A stretch of 64,000 bases of DNA from DATJLY01 sp963729295 (GTDB lineage: Bacteria > Pseudomonadota > Alphaproteobacteria > ATCC43930 > CGMCC-115725), in the NCBI GenBank assembly GCA_963729295.1, contig CAVSNJ010000025.1, forward strand, positions 496,001 to 560,000. The letters run 5' to 3'. Below the pieces are notes generated by a model. That model was not told where the DNA came from. It saw only the letters and a list, made by a program, of their open reading frames with translations, and did no database searches. The position numbers and the translations under genes were made by a program. Shown here piece by piece: positions 42,622-52,199 of this stretch (position 1 is its first letter; every line of letters starts with the position of its first letter).

Positions 42622-43652
42622 GTGGTCCGTGCCGGCGCCAGGAGAGTGGCGTCGCCGTACGAGAAGAAGCGATATTTCTCGGCGACCGCATGTGCGTAGG
42701 CGGCTTTCATGCGCTCGAGCCCGGCAAACGCCGCGACCAGCATGAAGAGCGTCGAGCGCGGCAGATGGAAATTGGTGAGCATCAGATCGACTGCGCGAAA
42801 GCGATAGGGCGGCGTGATGAAGAGCTTCGTCTCGGCGGCGAAAGGATGGATGAGGCCGGTATCGTCCGCGGCGCTTTCGAGAAGCCGCACCGAGGTCGTG
42901 CCGCACGCGACGACGCGCCCGCCGCGCGCCCGCGCTTCGTTGAGGCGCGCCGCCGCCGCCGCATCGAGCATGCCCCACTCGCCATGCATGAGGTGATCGT
43001 CGGTATCGGCCGTGCGCACGGGCAGGAACGTGCCGGCGCCGACATGGAGGGTAAGGGCGACGCGCACGATGCCGCGCTCGTCGAGCGCGGCGAGGAGCCG
43101 CTCTGTGAAATGGAGGCCGGCCGTCGGCGCCGCCACCGCGCCCTCGGCCCGCGCAAAGATCGTCTGATAGTCGGCGCGGTCGCGCGGATCGCCGGCGGCC
43201 CCGCGCCTGATATAGGGCGGCAGCGGCATCCGCCCGTAGCGCTCGAGCGCCGCGCGGAACGCGGCTCCCTCGCAAGGAAACGCGAGCGTCACTTCGCCTT
43301 CGTCCTTCGCCTCGACCTCGGCTGCGAAATCGGCGGCGAAGTCGATGCGGTCGCCACGCTTCAATTTGCGCGCGCCCTTGGCGAAGGCGCGCCAGCGCCC
43401 GCCGCCGACATCCCGGTGCAAGGTCACTTCGACCTGCGCCGCCCCGCGCCGCCCCGAAAGCCGCGCCGGGATGACCCTCGTGTCGTTCACCACAAGCACA
43501 TCGTCGCGGCGGAGAAGGTCGGGCAGGTCGCGCACCGCCCTGTCGGCGAGCCCGTCACCCACGACGAGGAGGCGCGCAGCGTCGCGCGGCTCGGCCGGCC
43601 GGTCCGCGATCAGGTCTCGGGGCAGGGCAAAATCGAACGAATCGACCCGCAT
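42618..43652 (-). CDS. queA: S-adenosylmethionine:tRNA ribosyltransferase-isomerase
   Basis: 344 aa; adds the epoxycyclopentane ring from AdoMet to preQ1-tRNA. Family blocks: FDFALPRDLIADRP, VVNDTRVIPARL, GRMPLPPYI, APTAGLHFT, VGAGTFLPVR and MLTNFHLPRSTL. It is first in the operon queA-tgt-queF-queG. The ATG at 43652 has no gene immediately upstream. The 182-bp gap to vapB must hold its promoter, but I see no clear hexamers on this strand. Confidence 0.96.
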   Translation of the reverse strand: MRVDSFDFALPRDLIADRPAEPRDAARLLVVGDGLADRAVRDLPDLLRRDDVLVVNDTRVIPARLSGRRGAAQVEVTLHRDVGGGRWRAFAKGARKLKRGDRIDFAADFAAEVEAKDEGEVTLAFPCEGAAFRAALERYGRMPLPPYIRRGAAGDPRDRADYQTIFARAEGAVAAPTAGLHFTERLLAALDERGIVRVALTLHVGAGTFLPVRTADTDDHLMHGEWGMLDAAAAARLNEARARGGRVVACGTTSVRLLESAADDTGLIHPFAAETKLFITPPYRFRAVDLMLTNFHLPRSTLFMLVAAFAGLERMKAAYAHAVAEKYRFFSYGDATLLAPARTT

Positions 43653-43779
43653 CGCCGCCGCTTAGCCTGAAAAAGCGGCGGGGGGAAGCTTGACGGCAGC
43701 GCCCGGCGACGTCATCTTTCCGTACGTATAACGCGTTGATCGGCGCGGCGAATTCGCGAATTTACCGAACGAAGCCAAT

Positions 43780-43807
43780 TTGCCGGCCGAGGCCGTCATG
43801 GTAGAAT
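43780..43807 (+). promoter_or_regulatory. Putative promoter of vapBC
   Basis: TTGCCG (43780-43785) and TAGAAT (43802-43807) are separated by 16 bp, 27 bp before the vapB ATG. A GCGAATTCGC palindrome at 43748-43757 could be a VapB operator. Both calls are tentative. Confidence 0.4.
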
Positions 43808-43834
43808 AGAAGAAGGATTAGGAAGAATTCTGCC

Positions 43835-44095
43835 ATGAGCCTCAATATCAAGAACGAAGAGGCCGACCGCCTCGCCCGTGAGCTCGCGGACCTCACCGGC
43901 GAGAGCGTCACCGCCGCCGTGACCGAGGCGCTGCGCGAGCGGCTCGCGCGCGAGCGGCGCCAGCGCCGGCGCAAGGCCAGCCTCGACGAACTGCGCGCCA
44001 TCGCTGCCGATATTGCTTCGCGCATGAAGGAGCCGTGGAAGTCGATCGATATCGATGAACTGCTCTATGACGAGAAGACGGGACTGCCGAAGTGA
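43835..44095 (+). CDS. vapB: VapB-type antitoxin (Rv0623/PSK-like transcription-factor family)
   Basis: 86 aa. N-terminal MSLNIKNEEADRLARELADLTGES is the typical DNA-binding and dimerisation part, followed by a basic helix (RERLARERRQRRR) and a C-terminal toxin-binding tail (WKSIDIDELLYDEKTGLPK). It neutralises VapC and probably represses its own operon. GGATTAGGAAG is the ribosome binding site. The stop overlaps the VapC GTG start. Confidence 0.87.
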   Translation: MSLNIKNEEADRLARELADLTGESVTAAVTEALRERLARERRQRRRKASLDELRAIAADIASRMKEPWKSIDIDELLYDEKTGLPK

Positions 44096-44481
44096 TCGTC
44101 GATGCCTCCGCGATCGTGTCGGTGCTGCGCAAGGAGCATGACGCGGAGCGTTTTCTCCAGGCGATCTTCGCTGCCGATATTTGCCGGCTTTCGGCGGCGA
44201 CGTATCTCGAAACCGCGATAGTAGTCGATTCGCTGCGAGACGCCGTCGCAAGCCGCCGGCTCGACGAATTCATTGAGGAGGCCGAAATCATCATCGAGCC
44301 CGTGACCGTGGAGCAGGCGCGGATCGCCCGCGCGGCCTATCGTGACTTCGGGCGCGGCAGCGGCCACAGGGCGCGGCTCAATTTCGGCGACTGCTTCGCC
44401 TACGCGCTCGCCAAGACGACGGGTGAGGGGCTGCTCTTCAAGGGCACCGATTTCGGCGCGACCGACGTGAGGCGCGTATGA
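44092..44481 (+). CDS. vapC: VapC-type PIN-domain ribonuclease toxin
   Basis: 129 aa with conserved acidic residues: D4 (VDASAIV), E41 (YLETAIV), D98 (NFGDCFAYALA) and a late Asp near 116 (GTDFGATD). It starts with GTG, which overlaps the vapB TGA. VapC toxins cut tRNA or rRNA when the antitoxin is degraded. Unusually, the stop overlaps the start of the PhyH-family gene. Confidence 0.88.
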   Translation: MIVDASAIVSVLRKEHDAERFLQAIFAADICRLSAATYLETAIVVDSLRDAVASRRLDEFIEEAEIIIEPVTVEQARIARAAYRDFGRGSGHRARLNFGDCFAYALAKTTGEGLLFKGTDFGATDVRRV

Positions 44482-45323
44482 TGCAGAACATCGCAGACGC
44501 GCTCAAGCTATATCGCGAGGAAGGCTACGCCGTCGTGCGCGACATGTTCGCGCCGGCCGAGGTCGCGGCCATCGCCGCCTCGTTCGACCGGCACTGGCGC
44601 ACCGGCCTGTCGCATCGCGCGAGCTTCCGGCACGGCAACCTGTTCTACCGCCAGGGCAAGGATCCGGTGCTCGGCAAGATCCTGCGTCTCGTGCAGTGGC
44701 CGTCCTATGTCGATCAGACGCTCGAAGGGGTGCGGCGCGATCCGCGCTGGCGCGAGGTTTTGGAGCCGCTCATCGGGCGCGACGTGAAGCAGATCATCAA
44801 CCAGCTTCATTGGAAGCCGCCCGGCGCCACCGCGGCCGATTTCGCATTCCATCAGGACGTGCGCTTCCGCCGCCCGCGCTCGGCCTATCGCAATCTCATC
44901 GATGCCTACGTGCAGACCGGCCTCGCGGTCGATGCACACGCGCCCGGCAATGGCGCGATGCGGCTGCTGCCGGGCTCGCACCGCCTGGGCGAGATCGAGA
45001 TCGCGGGTGAGGGGCCGGTGCTCGACCAAAAAATGGCGGACGGGCGGCTCGAGCGCTGCGGTCTCGATCCGAGCCGCCTCGTCGATCTCGCGCTCGAGCC
45101 GGGCGACGTTGCGCTCTGGAATCTCTACACGATCCATGGCTCGGGTCCGAACCACACGCGCGCCGACCGGCGCTTCTATCTCAACGGCTACGTGCGCGCG
45201 TCGGATTGCGACCGCGGCGAATGGGTGTTCCGCGACGGCGCACCGGTGCCGCTGGGCGATCCGGTGCTGGTGCATTACGACGATCTCTTCGCCCGGCCCG
45301 AGCCGCATTACGTCGAAGGCTGA
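44478..45323 (+). CDS. Phytanoyl-CoA dioxygenase (PhyH) family protein
   Basis: 281 aa, Fe(II)/2-oxoglutarate-dependent oxygenase fold. The metal triad is H125-x-D127 (FHQDVRF) with a distal His in TIHGSGPNH (H220 or H226), and R231-R232 for 2-oxoglutarate. It probably hydroxylates a small lipophilic or amino-acid substrate; phytanate itself is not implied. Its ATG overlaps the VapC stop (ATGA), so it is produced from the vapBC transcript. Confidence 0.88.
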   Translation: MMQNIADALKLYREEGYAVVRDMFAPAEVAAIAASFDRHWRTGLSHRASFRHGNLFYRQGKDPVLGKILRLVQWPSYVDQTLEGVRRDPRWREVLEPLIGRDVKQIINQLHWKPPGATAADFAFHQDVRFRRPRSAYRNLIDAYVQTGLAVDAHAPGNGAMRLLPGSHRLGEIEIAGEGPVLDQKMADGRLERCGLDPSRLVDLALEPGDVALWNLYTIHGSGPNHTRADRRFYLNGYVRASDCDRGEWVFRDGAPVPLGDPVLVHYDDLFARPEPHYVEG

Positions 45324-45334
45324 GCTGCGTCTCT

Positions 45335-45766
45335 TCAGCCCTCGGGGTCGAGCGCCGCGGGATCGCCGAGGCGGAGGAGGCGGCTTGCCGCAAGCCGGCC
45401 AAACCGCAGCATCAGCGCCTTGCGCCGCGCCGGCGCCAATGGCGTCGAGGAACCTTCGCGCAGGATCATGGCGTCGAACGGGTCCGCCACGATGAGGCCG
45501 CAATCTTCCGGGATAAGCTCGCGCGGAAAGTCCGCCGCCACCGCGAAGGCGAGGCGGTCGCAGAAGTGGCGGTACTCGCCCCATTTGCGGTCGTTGCGGA
45601 AATCGGCTAGCGAGGATTTCACTTCGACGATGAGGAGCATCCCATCGCGACCGACCGCGAGAAGATCGGCACGCCTGCCATTGGCGAGCGGCACTTCGGC
45701 GAGGCTGGCGAGGCCCAGCCGCGCCAACGCGCGTGCCGTGCCGCGGCAGATATCTTTTGCGTCCAT
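45335..45766 (-). CDS. MmcB-family DNA repair nuclease-like protein
   Basis: 143 aa with a PD-(D/E)xK nuclease pattern: E24, D34 (RRADLLAV), then E48-x-K50 (LLIVEVKSSLADF), and HFCDRLAFAV. MmcB homologues in alphaproteobacteria are part of the mitomycin-C/SOS repair response (from memory of Caulobacter work). I do not see a LexA box here. The ATG at 45766 is divergent from the ABC exporter. Confidence 0.8.
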   Translation of the reverse strand: MDAKDICRGTARALARLGLASLAEVPLANGRRADLLAVGRDGMLLIVEVKSSLADFRNDRKWGEYRHFCDRLAFAVAADFPRELIPEDCGLIVADPFDAMILREGSSTPLAPARRKALMLRFGRLAASRLLRLGDPAALDPEG

Positions 45767-45802
45767 GCCGGCGTTCTCGATGACCGGCCGGAGTATTGAG
45801 GC

Positions 45803-47537
45803 ATGAACGGCCAGAAACGAAGAGTCTTCCGCGACGCCTGGCGCCTCTCGGTGCCGTACTGGCGCTCGGACGAGAAAGGCTGGGCGTGGGGATTGCTGGT
45901 GGCCGTTACCGCGCTCAATCTCGGCACCGTCTATATCAGCGTCCGTTTCAACTACTGGCGCAACGATTTCTACAACGCGATCCAGCAGCTCGACGAGCAC
46001 GCCTTCTTCTATCAGCTCATGATCTTCTCGATTCTCGCGACCGTGTTCATCGCGGTCGCGGTCTATCAGACCTATCTGCAACAGATGCTGCAGATCCGCT
46101 GGCGGCGCTGGCTGACGCGGCGCTATCTCGAGGCTTGGCTCGACGAGCGCTCCTATTACCGGATGCAGCTTTCCGGCCCCGGCACCGACAATCCGGATCA
46201 GCGCATCCAGGACGATCTCGACCGTTTTACCGGGCAGACGCTCGGCCTCGCGCAAGGCGTGCTCAACGCGATCGTGACGCTGTTGTCGTTCCTGGTGATT
46301 TTGTGGACGCTCTCGGGCTCCTTGACGATTCCGCTGGGATCCGCCGGCTCGGTCGTGATCCCGGGTTACATGTTCTGGGTGGCACTCGTCTACGCCATCG
46401 CCGGCACGTGGCTCACCTACAAGATCGGGCGTCCCCTCATCGGCCTCAATTTCCAGCAGCAGCGTTTCGAGGCCGATTTCCGCTTCAGCCTGGTACGCTT
46501 GCGGGAAAACACCGAGAGCATCGCGCTCTATGGCGGCGAGGCGCGCGAGTACGGCAATTTCATCGATCGCTTCGGCCGGCTATATGGCAATTTCTGGGCC
46601 ATCATGAGCCGGATCAAGATGCTCAACTGGTTCACCAACGGCTATGGCCAGATCGCCATCATCTTTCCCTTCGTCGTGGCGTCGCCGCGGCTCTTCTCGA
46701 AGCAGATCCAGCTCGGCGGGCTGATGCAGACGGCGGAAGCCTTCGGCCAGGTGCAGAACGCGCTGTCCTTCATCGTCAATTCCTATACCGACATCGCGCA
46801 GTGGCAATCGGTGATCGAGCGGCTTGGTACGTTCGAGGAACGTATCCGCGAGGTGACCGATGCGGCGCGCGCGCCGCAGCAGATTGCGATCGAGCGCGCC
46901 GGAACGGGCGTCGCCGTCGATGCTCTCGACCTCGATCTGCCGGACGGTTCGCCCCTGCTGCGCGGCGCGAGTCTCGCCGCCGCATCAGGCGAGGCGTTGT
47001 TGATCGAAGGTCCGACCGGCTCGGGCAAGAGCACGCTGCTGCGCGCGCTCGCCGGCATCTGGCCCTATGGCAAGGGCCGCATCCGCATCGGCGAAGGGGC
47101 GATGCTGTTCCTGCCGCAGCGGCCCTATCTGCCGCTCGGTCCGCTGCGCGAAGCGCTCCTTTATCCGAAGCCCGCCGAAGGGATCGACGACGCGCGGCTT
47201 TGCCGAAGTGCTCGAGACGGTCGGATTGAGCGCGCTCAAGACGCGGCTCGACGACGGCGACAACTGGGCGACGAGCCTCTCGATCGGCGAACAGCAGCGC
47301 CTGGCGTTTGGCCGCATCCTGCTGGTGCAGCCGGCGACCGTGTTTCTCGACGAAGCGTCTTCGGCCTTGGACGAGCCGGCCGAGGCGGAACTCTACCGCC
47401 TCCTGCGCGCGGCGCCGTGGCGGCCCACATTGGTGAGCGTCGGCCATCGCAGCTCGCTGCGCGCCTTCCACGACCACGTCCTCGATATCGCCCGCTTCGG
47501 CGCGCGCAAGGAAACGCTCGCCCCCGCGGCCGACTGA
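45803..47537 (+). pseudogene. ABCD/YddA-like ABC exporter (permease plus ATPase), frame-disrupted
   Basis: A fused transporter of about 577 aa. Six N-terminal membrane helices with the family loop TDNPDQRIQDDL, and EAA-like RFSLVRLRENTESIALYGGE. In the ATPase part, Walker A GPTGSGKST is in the first frame. At about 47195-47205 the frame changes, and signature LSIGEQQRLAFGR, Walker B TVFLDEASSALD and VSVGHR are in the second frame. A single extra base in GCGCGGCTTTG would explain this. Such proteins export peptides, cobalamin-like or fatty-acyl compounds. Probably functional in the cell if the indel is an artefact. Confidence 0.78.
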
Positions 47538-47539
47538 GC

Positions 47540-47908
47540 TCAAGTCTCGCTCGGCCGCACGAAGCACATGATGCCGAGCCCCGGCAGATAGCACACGACC
47601 GCGCGCCCGGTCGGATTGTCGATGTGATCGAGCACCTTTTCGGGCGGCACCGCGATCCAGCGGTCGCCGATCAGCGCCTCGTAGCCGTCATGCCCCGTGC
47701 GGTACTCGGTTTGGCGGCAATCCGCGATCGAGCAGCAGGAGACGCCGGTGCCGGGCTGGCGCAAGCTTTGGAACCAGGGCGCTAAGAATGGATCGGCGCC
47801 GTCGGGCGGGGCGGCCTCCGCCGCCGCCAGGATGATCGCAAAAGCGGCAACAAGCAGAATTTGCGGCAGCAAGTTTGGGCGAGTCGCAAGCAAGATTCCG
47901 AGTCGCAT
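47540..47908 (-). CDS. Small exported Cys-rich protein, 122 aa
   Basis: Signal peptide (LLPQILLVAAFAIILAAAEA), then a domain with five cysteines, of which the block VSCCSIADCRQTEYR is the clearest, and two late ones near VVCYLPGLGIMCFV. It is probably a disulfide-bonded periplasmic protein. The family is unnamed to me, although similar CCSxADC-containing proteins are frequent in this group. It is convergent with the ABC exporter across 2 bp. Confidence 0.65.
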   Translation of the reverse strand: MRLGILLATRPNLLPQILLVAAFAIILAAAEAAPPDGADPFLAPWFQSLRQPGTGVSCCSIADCRQTEYRTGHDGYEALIGDRWIAVPPEKVLDHIDNPTGRAVVCYLPGLGIMCFVRPSET

Positions 47909-48018
47909 GCCAACCTACCGGTCGGAAGGATGGGGCCTCCCTTGGGTCTCGCGGATTAGCGTCTCCGCGCCCGTCACGAAACTATGCACGAAGCATGCCG
48001 GAGCGCGAGACACGTTTC

Positions 48019-48118
48019 CGTCATGCGCGGGCTCGCCCCGCGCATCAGCCTCTTTCTACGTCCGTCCTGCGCGCGTGGATGGCCGGCCCCGGGCCTTTGC
48101 CCGGCCCGGCCATGACGC
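48019..48118. repeat. Double-hairpin intergenic repeat upstream of lysS
   Basis: Starts CGTCATGCGCGGG and ends GGCCATGACG. It holds two hairpins, ATGCGCGGG/CCCGCGCAT (48023-48045) and ATGGCCGG/CCGGCCAT with inner GGGC/GCCC (48079-48113). This two-ended GTCAT...ATGAC form resembles dispersed intergenic repeats common in alphaproteobacteria. Confidence 0.5.
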
Positions 48119-48135
48119 GCTAGGGTGCGAATCGC

Positions 48136-49629
48136 ATGGCGGAAGAACGCGAAGAAGGGCACGAGGAGAATCAATTCCGCGCCGCGCGGCTCAAGAAGCT
48201 CGAGGAGCTGCGGCGCCTGGGCGTCGATCCCTATCCGCGAGGATTCGCGCGCACGGCCGAGGCCAAGGCGCTTGAGGAGCGCTATGCCGGTCTTGCCGCG
48301 GGTGCCGCGACCGAGGACCGCGTCGCCGTCGCCGGCCGCATCCGCGCCATCCGCAACAACGGGCTCTTCATCGATCTCCTCGACGGCACGGGCAAGATCC
48401 AGATCTTCAATCACAAGGATAATCTGCCGCCGGAAAAACTCGCCGTCGTGAAACTCCTCGATTTGGGCGACATGATCGGCGCCGAAGGCGTCGTGCGGCG
48501 CACGCCGCGCGGCGAGCTCACGATCAACAGCCGCGATGTCACCGTGTTGGCGAAGGCGCTCTTGCCGCTGCCGGAGAAATATCACGGCCTCGCCGACATC
48601 GAGACGCGCTATCGCCAGCGCTATCTCGACCTCATCATGAGCGAGGAAAGCCGCCTCACCCTGCGCCGGCGCAGCGCGGTCATCGCCTCGATGCGCCGCC
48701 GTCTCATCGCTGCGGGATTTCTCGAAGTCGAGACGCCGATGCTGCATGCCATTCCCGGCGGCGCCTCGGCCAAGCCCTTCGTCACGCATCACAACGCCTT
48801 GGACCTCGACCTTTATCTCCGCATCGCGCCCGAGCTGCATCTGAAGCGGCTCCTCGTCGGCGGGCTCTCGGAAAAGATCTTCGAGATCAACCGCAATTTC
48901 CGCAACGAGGGCCTGTCGCCGCGGCACAATCCGGAATTCACCTCGCTCGAGCTCTACGAGGCCTATGTCGATTTTCGCGCGATGATGGATATCGCCGAAA
49001 ACCTCATCGCCGGCGCGGCCGAGGACGTGCTCGGCACGACCCGCATCGAATATGGCGGGCGCGCGATCGAGCTGAAGCCGCCGTGGCAGCGGCGCTCCAT
49101 GGCGGATCTCGTGCGCGACCAGACCGGCATCGATTTCCTGGCCATTGCGAACGATGCCGAGGCGCGCGCGAAGGTGCGCGCGTTGGGTCACGAACTGCCG
49201 GACACGGCCGGCTGGGGCGCAGCACTCGAAGCGGCGTTCGCGGCCACCGTCGAAAGCGGACTCGCGGGCCCCGTGCATGTCACCGGCTTCCCGCGCGAGA
49301 TCTCGCCGCTCGCCAAGGGCGATCCCGCCGATCCGCGCCTCACCGAACGGTTCGAGACCTACATCAACGGCTGGGAGGTCGCGAACGCTTTCTCCGAGAT
49401 CAACGATCCCTTGGATCAGCGCGCCCGCTTCGAGGCGCAGATGCGCGCGCGCGAGCTGGGCGACGAGGAGGCGCAGCGTCTCGACGAGGATTTCATCGCC
49501 GCGCTCGAATACGGCATGCCGCCGGCGGGCGGGCTTGGCATCGGCATCGACCGGCTGGTGATGCTCCTGACCGACAGCCCGTCGATCCGCGACGTCATCG
49601 CCTTTCCGACGATGCGGCCGCGCGCCTAG
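48136..49629 (+). CDS. lysS: Lysyl-tRNA synthetase, class II
   Basis: 497 aa. OB-fold anticodon-binding domain (about 50-150), then class II motifs: ETRYRQRYLDLI, motif 2 FEINRNFRNEG followed by NPEFTSLELYEAY, and motif 3 GGLGIGIDRLVML. It charges tRNA-Lys. The stop TAG (49627-49629) lies within the CTAG end of a palindromic element that also supplies the stop of the convergent MFS gene. Confidence 0.96.
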   Translation: MAEEREEGHEENQFRAARLKKLEELRRLGVDPYPRGFARTAEAKALEERYAGLAAGAATEDRVAVAGRIRAIRNNGLFIDLLDGTGKIQIFNHKDNLPPEKLAVVKLLDLGDMIGAEGVVRRTPRGELTINSRDVTVLAKALLPLPEKYHGLADIETRYRQRYLDLIMSEESRLTLRRRSAVIASMRRRLIAAGFLEVETPMLHAIPGGASAKPFVTHHNALDLDLYLRIAPELHLKRLLVGGLSEKIFEINRNFRNEGLSPRHNPEFTSLELYEAYVDFRAMMDIAENLIAGAAEDVLGTTRIEYGGRAIELKPPWQRRSMADLVRDQTGIDFLAIANDAEARAKVRALGHELPDTAGWGAALEAAFAATVESGLAGPVHVTGFPREISPLAKGDPADPRLTERFETYINGWEVANAFSEINDPLDQRARFEAQMRARELGDEEAQRLDEDFIAALEYGMPPAGGLGIGIDRLVMLLTDSPSIRDVIAFPTMRPRA

Positions 49630-49687
49630 ACCATGACCGGATCGGGTGGACTCGCTCTGCGATCCGCCCGATCTGATCTTGCTCTAG
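49626..49687. repeat. CTAG-bounded palindromic intergenic element, copy B
   Basis: Runs CTAGACCATGACC to GATCTTGCTCTAG and contains GATCGGGTGGACTCGC/GCGATCCGCCCGATC-type imperfect stems. Both CTAG ends supply stop codons: TAG of lysS at 49627-49629, and TAG of the MFS gene on the minus strand at 49686-49684. Confidence 0.65.
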
Positions 49688-50877
49688 GCCGCCGCCGGCC
49701 GCCGCCACAGCAACGCCGCGTAGATCCCGCCCGAGCAGAGCGCGGCCAGCAGCATCATCGCGCCCATCGGCCGTGGCGTGCCGTCATAGAGCGCGTTGAC
49801 GGCATAGCCGCCGACCGCGCCCAGCAGCATCTGGATGACGCCCAGGAGCGAGGAGCCCGTTCCCGCCATGTGGCGCAGCGGGTCGAGCGCGGCGGCGACT
49901 GCGTTGGGTTGAACCAAGGTCTGCCCGAACATGTAGATCATCACGCCGCCCATGAGCGCCAATGGCCCTGCGGCCGGAAAGATCGGCACGGCGAGCGTCA
50001 CGGCGCCGCCCAGCACCAGGATGGCGAACCCCATGCGCAGCACGCGGTCGCCGTGCCAGCGGCGCAGAAGGCGCCGGTTGGTTGCGGCGCCGAGGACGAG
50101 CGTCACGGCGGAGAGGCCGAAATAATAGCCGTAATGCTCGGGTGCCACGCCGTAATAGCGGATCAGCACGAAGGGCGAGGACGAGATGAAGGAAAAAATC
50201 CCGACCCAGCAGATGCCGTTGACGATGGCGAATCCCACCGCGACGCGCGTCGCGAAGAAGGTGCCGTAATTGGCGGCGATGCGCGCGGGCTTCAGCGCGT
50301 CTCGGTCGGGCGAAGGATGCGATTCCGCAAGCTCGAACCACGCCGCGGCGAGAAGCCCGCAGGCCACGAGCGCGATCGCGAAAAAAATCGCGGGCCAGCC
50401 GAACCGCACAAGAATCGCGCCGCCCGCGATCGGCGCCAGGAGCGGCCCGGCCGCGAACACGGTCGTCAGGAGCGACAGCACGTGCGCTGCGCGCGCGCCG
50501 CTCCAATGGTCGCGCACGATGGCGCGCACGATGACCGGCCCGCCGCAGCCGGCGAGCCCCTGGACGAAGCGCGCCGCGACCAGCGGGTCGAGCTGGCGCG
50601 AGAGCGCACAGGCGAGGCTCGCGAGCGTGTAGATCGACAGGCCGCCGAGCAGGACCGGGCGCCGCCCGAACCGGTCCGTGAGCGGGCCGACGCCGAGCTG
50701 CCCCACGGCATAGCCGACGAGATAGATCGAGAGCGTGAGTTGTACTTGGTCGGGTGTGGCGGCGAGGCTTTCGCCCAATTGCGGCAGCGCCGGCAGCATC
50801 ATGTCGATCGAGAGCACGTTCACCATCATGAGCGCGCCCAACAGCACGACGAAGAAGCGGGATTCGGGACCGATCAC
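49684..50877 (-). CDS. Bcr/CflA-like MFS multidrug efflux transporter
   Basis: 397 aa with about 12 membrane helices. Drug-resistance MFS motifs: NVLSIDMMLPALPQLGESL in helix 1, GPLTDRFGRRPVLLGG in loop 2-3, and RFVQGLAGCGGPVIVRAIVRD in helix 4-5, as in Bcr and CflA. It begins with GTG at 50877, which overlaps the stop of the ABC ATPase (GTGA). It may export a compound related to the cargo of the importer with which it is co-transcribed. Confidence 0.87.
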   Translation of the reverse strand: MIGPESRFFVVLLGALMMVNVLSIDMMLPALPQLGESLAATPDQVQLTLSIYLVGYAVGQLGVGPLTDRFGRRPVLLGGLSIYTLASLACALSRQLDPLVAARFVQGLAGCGGPVIVRAIVRDHWSGARAAHVLSLLTTVFAAGPLLAPIAGGAILVRFGWPAIFFAIALVACGLLAAAWFELAESHPSPDRDALKPARIAANYGTFFATRVAVGFAIVNGICWVGIFSFISSSPFVLIRYYGVAPEHYGYYFGLSAVTLVLGAATNRRLLRRWHGDRVLRMGFAILVLGGAVTLAVPIFPAAGPLALMGGVMIYMFGQTLVQPNAVAAALDPLRHMAGTGSSLLGVIQMLLGAVGGYAVNALYDGTPRPMGAMMLLAALCSGGIYAALLWRRPAAA

Positions 50878-52199
50878 GGATTTTCGAGACTCAAGACGCC
50901 GCGGTCGTAGTCGTAGGCGAAGAGCTCCGCATAGCGGCCCCAGTTGATGACCGTCTCGAGCACGCGCTGCGCCTCTTCCTCCGAAAGATGATCTTCGAGC
51001 TCGGCGAGGAAGCGGGCTTCCGGCGCCGCGTGGCCGGGCCGCTCGTCCAGAACTTTGCGGATGTGCGCGACGAGAGGCACCGAGCGGCGGATGTACTCGG
51101 CGAAGATCTGCTTCCTGTGCAACAGGTCGGCCGCGGCGAACATGCGGCCGGCCGGCGTCACCTCGATGTCGCCGCCGCCGACCTGGCCGAAGCCCAGGAG
51201 CTGCAAGGTCTCGATCAGCACGACGAGCTCGTCGGTCGAAAGATGTTCGCTCTCGGCGAGCTTCGGCAGATCGGCGCGGCCCTCGTAGGGCGGCGCCACG
51301 AGCGCCTCCAAAAGGCCCACGAGCTGCTGGATCGACGCATCGGGCAGGCGATAGCCGATCTCGATCGTCTCGCCGCGCGGGCCCCGCTTGCCGCCCTCGC
51401 GGCCCGGCACGGTCGTCAAGAGCGTATAGACCTCGTCGACGAGGCGGCGGAAGGCGGCGCCGTTGACGTCGCGCGGCCGCGCCATCGGCACCGGGATGTC
51501 GGCGCGGATCGTCGCCGGATCGCTGCCGAAGATGATGATGCGGTCGGCAAGCTCGACCGCTTCCTCGATATTGTGCGAGACGATGATGATGCCCTTGGTC
51601 GGGATGCGGTGCGCGAGCCACAGATCGAGGATGTCGCCGCGCAGCGTCTCGGCCGTCAGCACGTCGAGCGCCGAGAACGGCTCGTCCAGAAGCAGCACGT
51701 CGGGATTGACGACGAGGGCGCGCGCGAACCCGACGCGCTGGCGCATGCCGCCCGACAGCTCCTTCGGATATGCCGACTCGAAGCCGTCGAGCCCGATCAG
51801 GTCGATCGCGGCGATGGCGCGCTGGCGCCGCTCGGCGCGTGGCACGCCCTTCGCTTCGAGCCCCAATTCGACATTGCCGAGCACGGTGAGCCACGGGAAG
51901 AGCGCGAAGGTCTGGAACACCATCGCGATCCCTTGCGCCGGGTTGTTCACGGGCTGGCCGCGATACTCGACCACGCCCGAGGTGGGCGGCGTCAATCCCG
52001 CGATGATGCGCAGGAAGGTCGATTTACCCGAGCCCGACTTGCCGAGGATGGCGACGATCTCGCCCTCGGCCAGCGCGAAATCGATGTTGTCGATGACGAG
52101 CCGCCCGGAATGGTCGGGCGTCTGATAGGTCTTGGTGATGCCGTTCGCGGCGAGGAGGCGCCGCGGCAAGGGCGATGGCGGAAGGGTGAGGTTTCGCAT
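50874..52199 (-). CDS. ABC transporter ATP-binding protein with AAA-associated C-terminal domain
   Basis: 441 aa. ABC domain (about 15-260): Walker A GKSGSGKST, FQTFALFPW, LSGGMRQR, VLLLDEPFSALD and VSHN. A C-terminal regulatory domain (about 290-441) of the AAA-associated type is also present (STDELVVLIETLQLLGFGQ, EYIRRSVPLVAHIRKVL). This architecture belongs to nitrate/sulfonate-like importers of proteobacteria. It lies between the fused permease (TGATG) and the MFS gene (GTGA). Confidence 0.88.
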   Translation of the reverse strand: MRNLTLPPSPLPRRLLAANGITKTYQTPDHSGRLVIDNIDFALAEGEIVAILGKSGSGKSTFLRIIAGLTPPTSGVVEYRGQPVNNPAQGIAMVFQTFALFPWLTVLGNVELGLEAKGVPRAERRQRAIAAIDLIGLDGFESAYPKELSGGMRQRVGFARALVVNPDVLLLDEPFSALDVLTAETLRGDILDLWLAHRIPTKGIIIVSHNIEEAVELADRIIIFGSDPATIRADIPVPMARPRDVNGAAFRRLVDEVYTLLTTVPGREGGKRGPRGETIEIGYRLPDASIQQLVGLLEALVAPPYEGRADLPKLAESEHLSTDELVVLIETLQLLGFGQVGGGDIEVTPAGRMFAAADLLHRKQIFAEYIRRSVPLVAHIRKVLDERPGHAAPEARFLAELEDHLSEEEAQRVLETVINWGRYAELFAYDYDRGVLSLENP

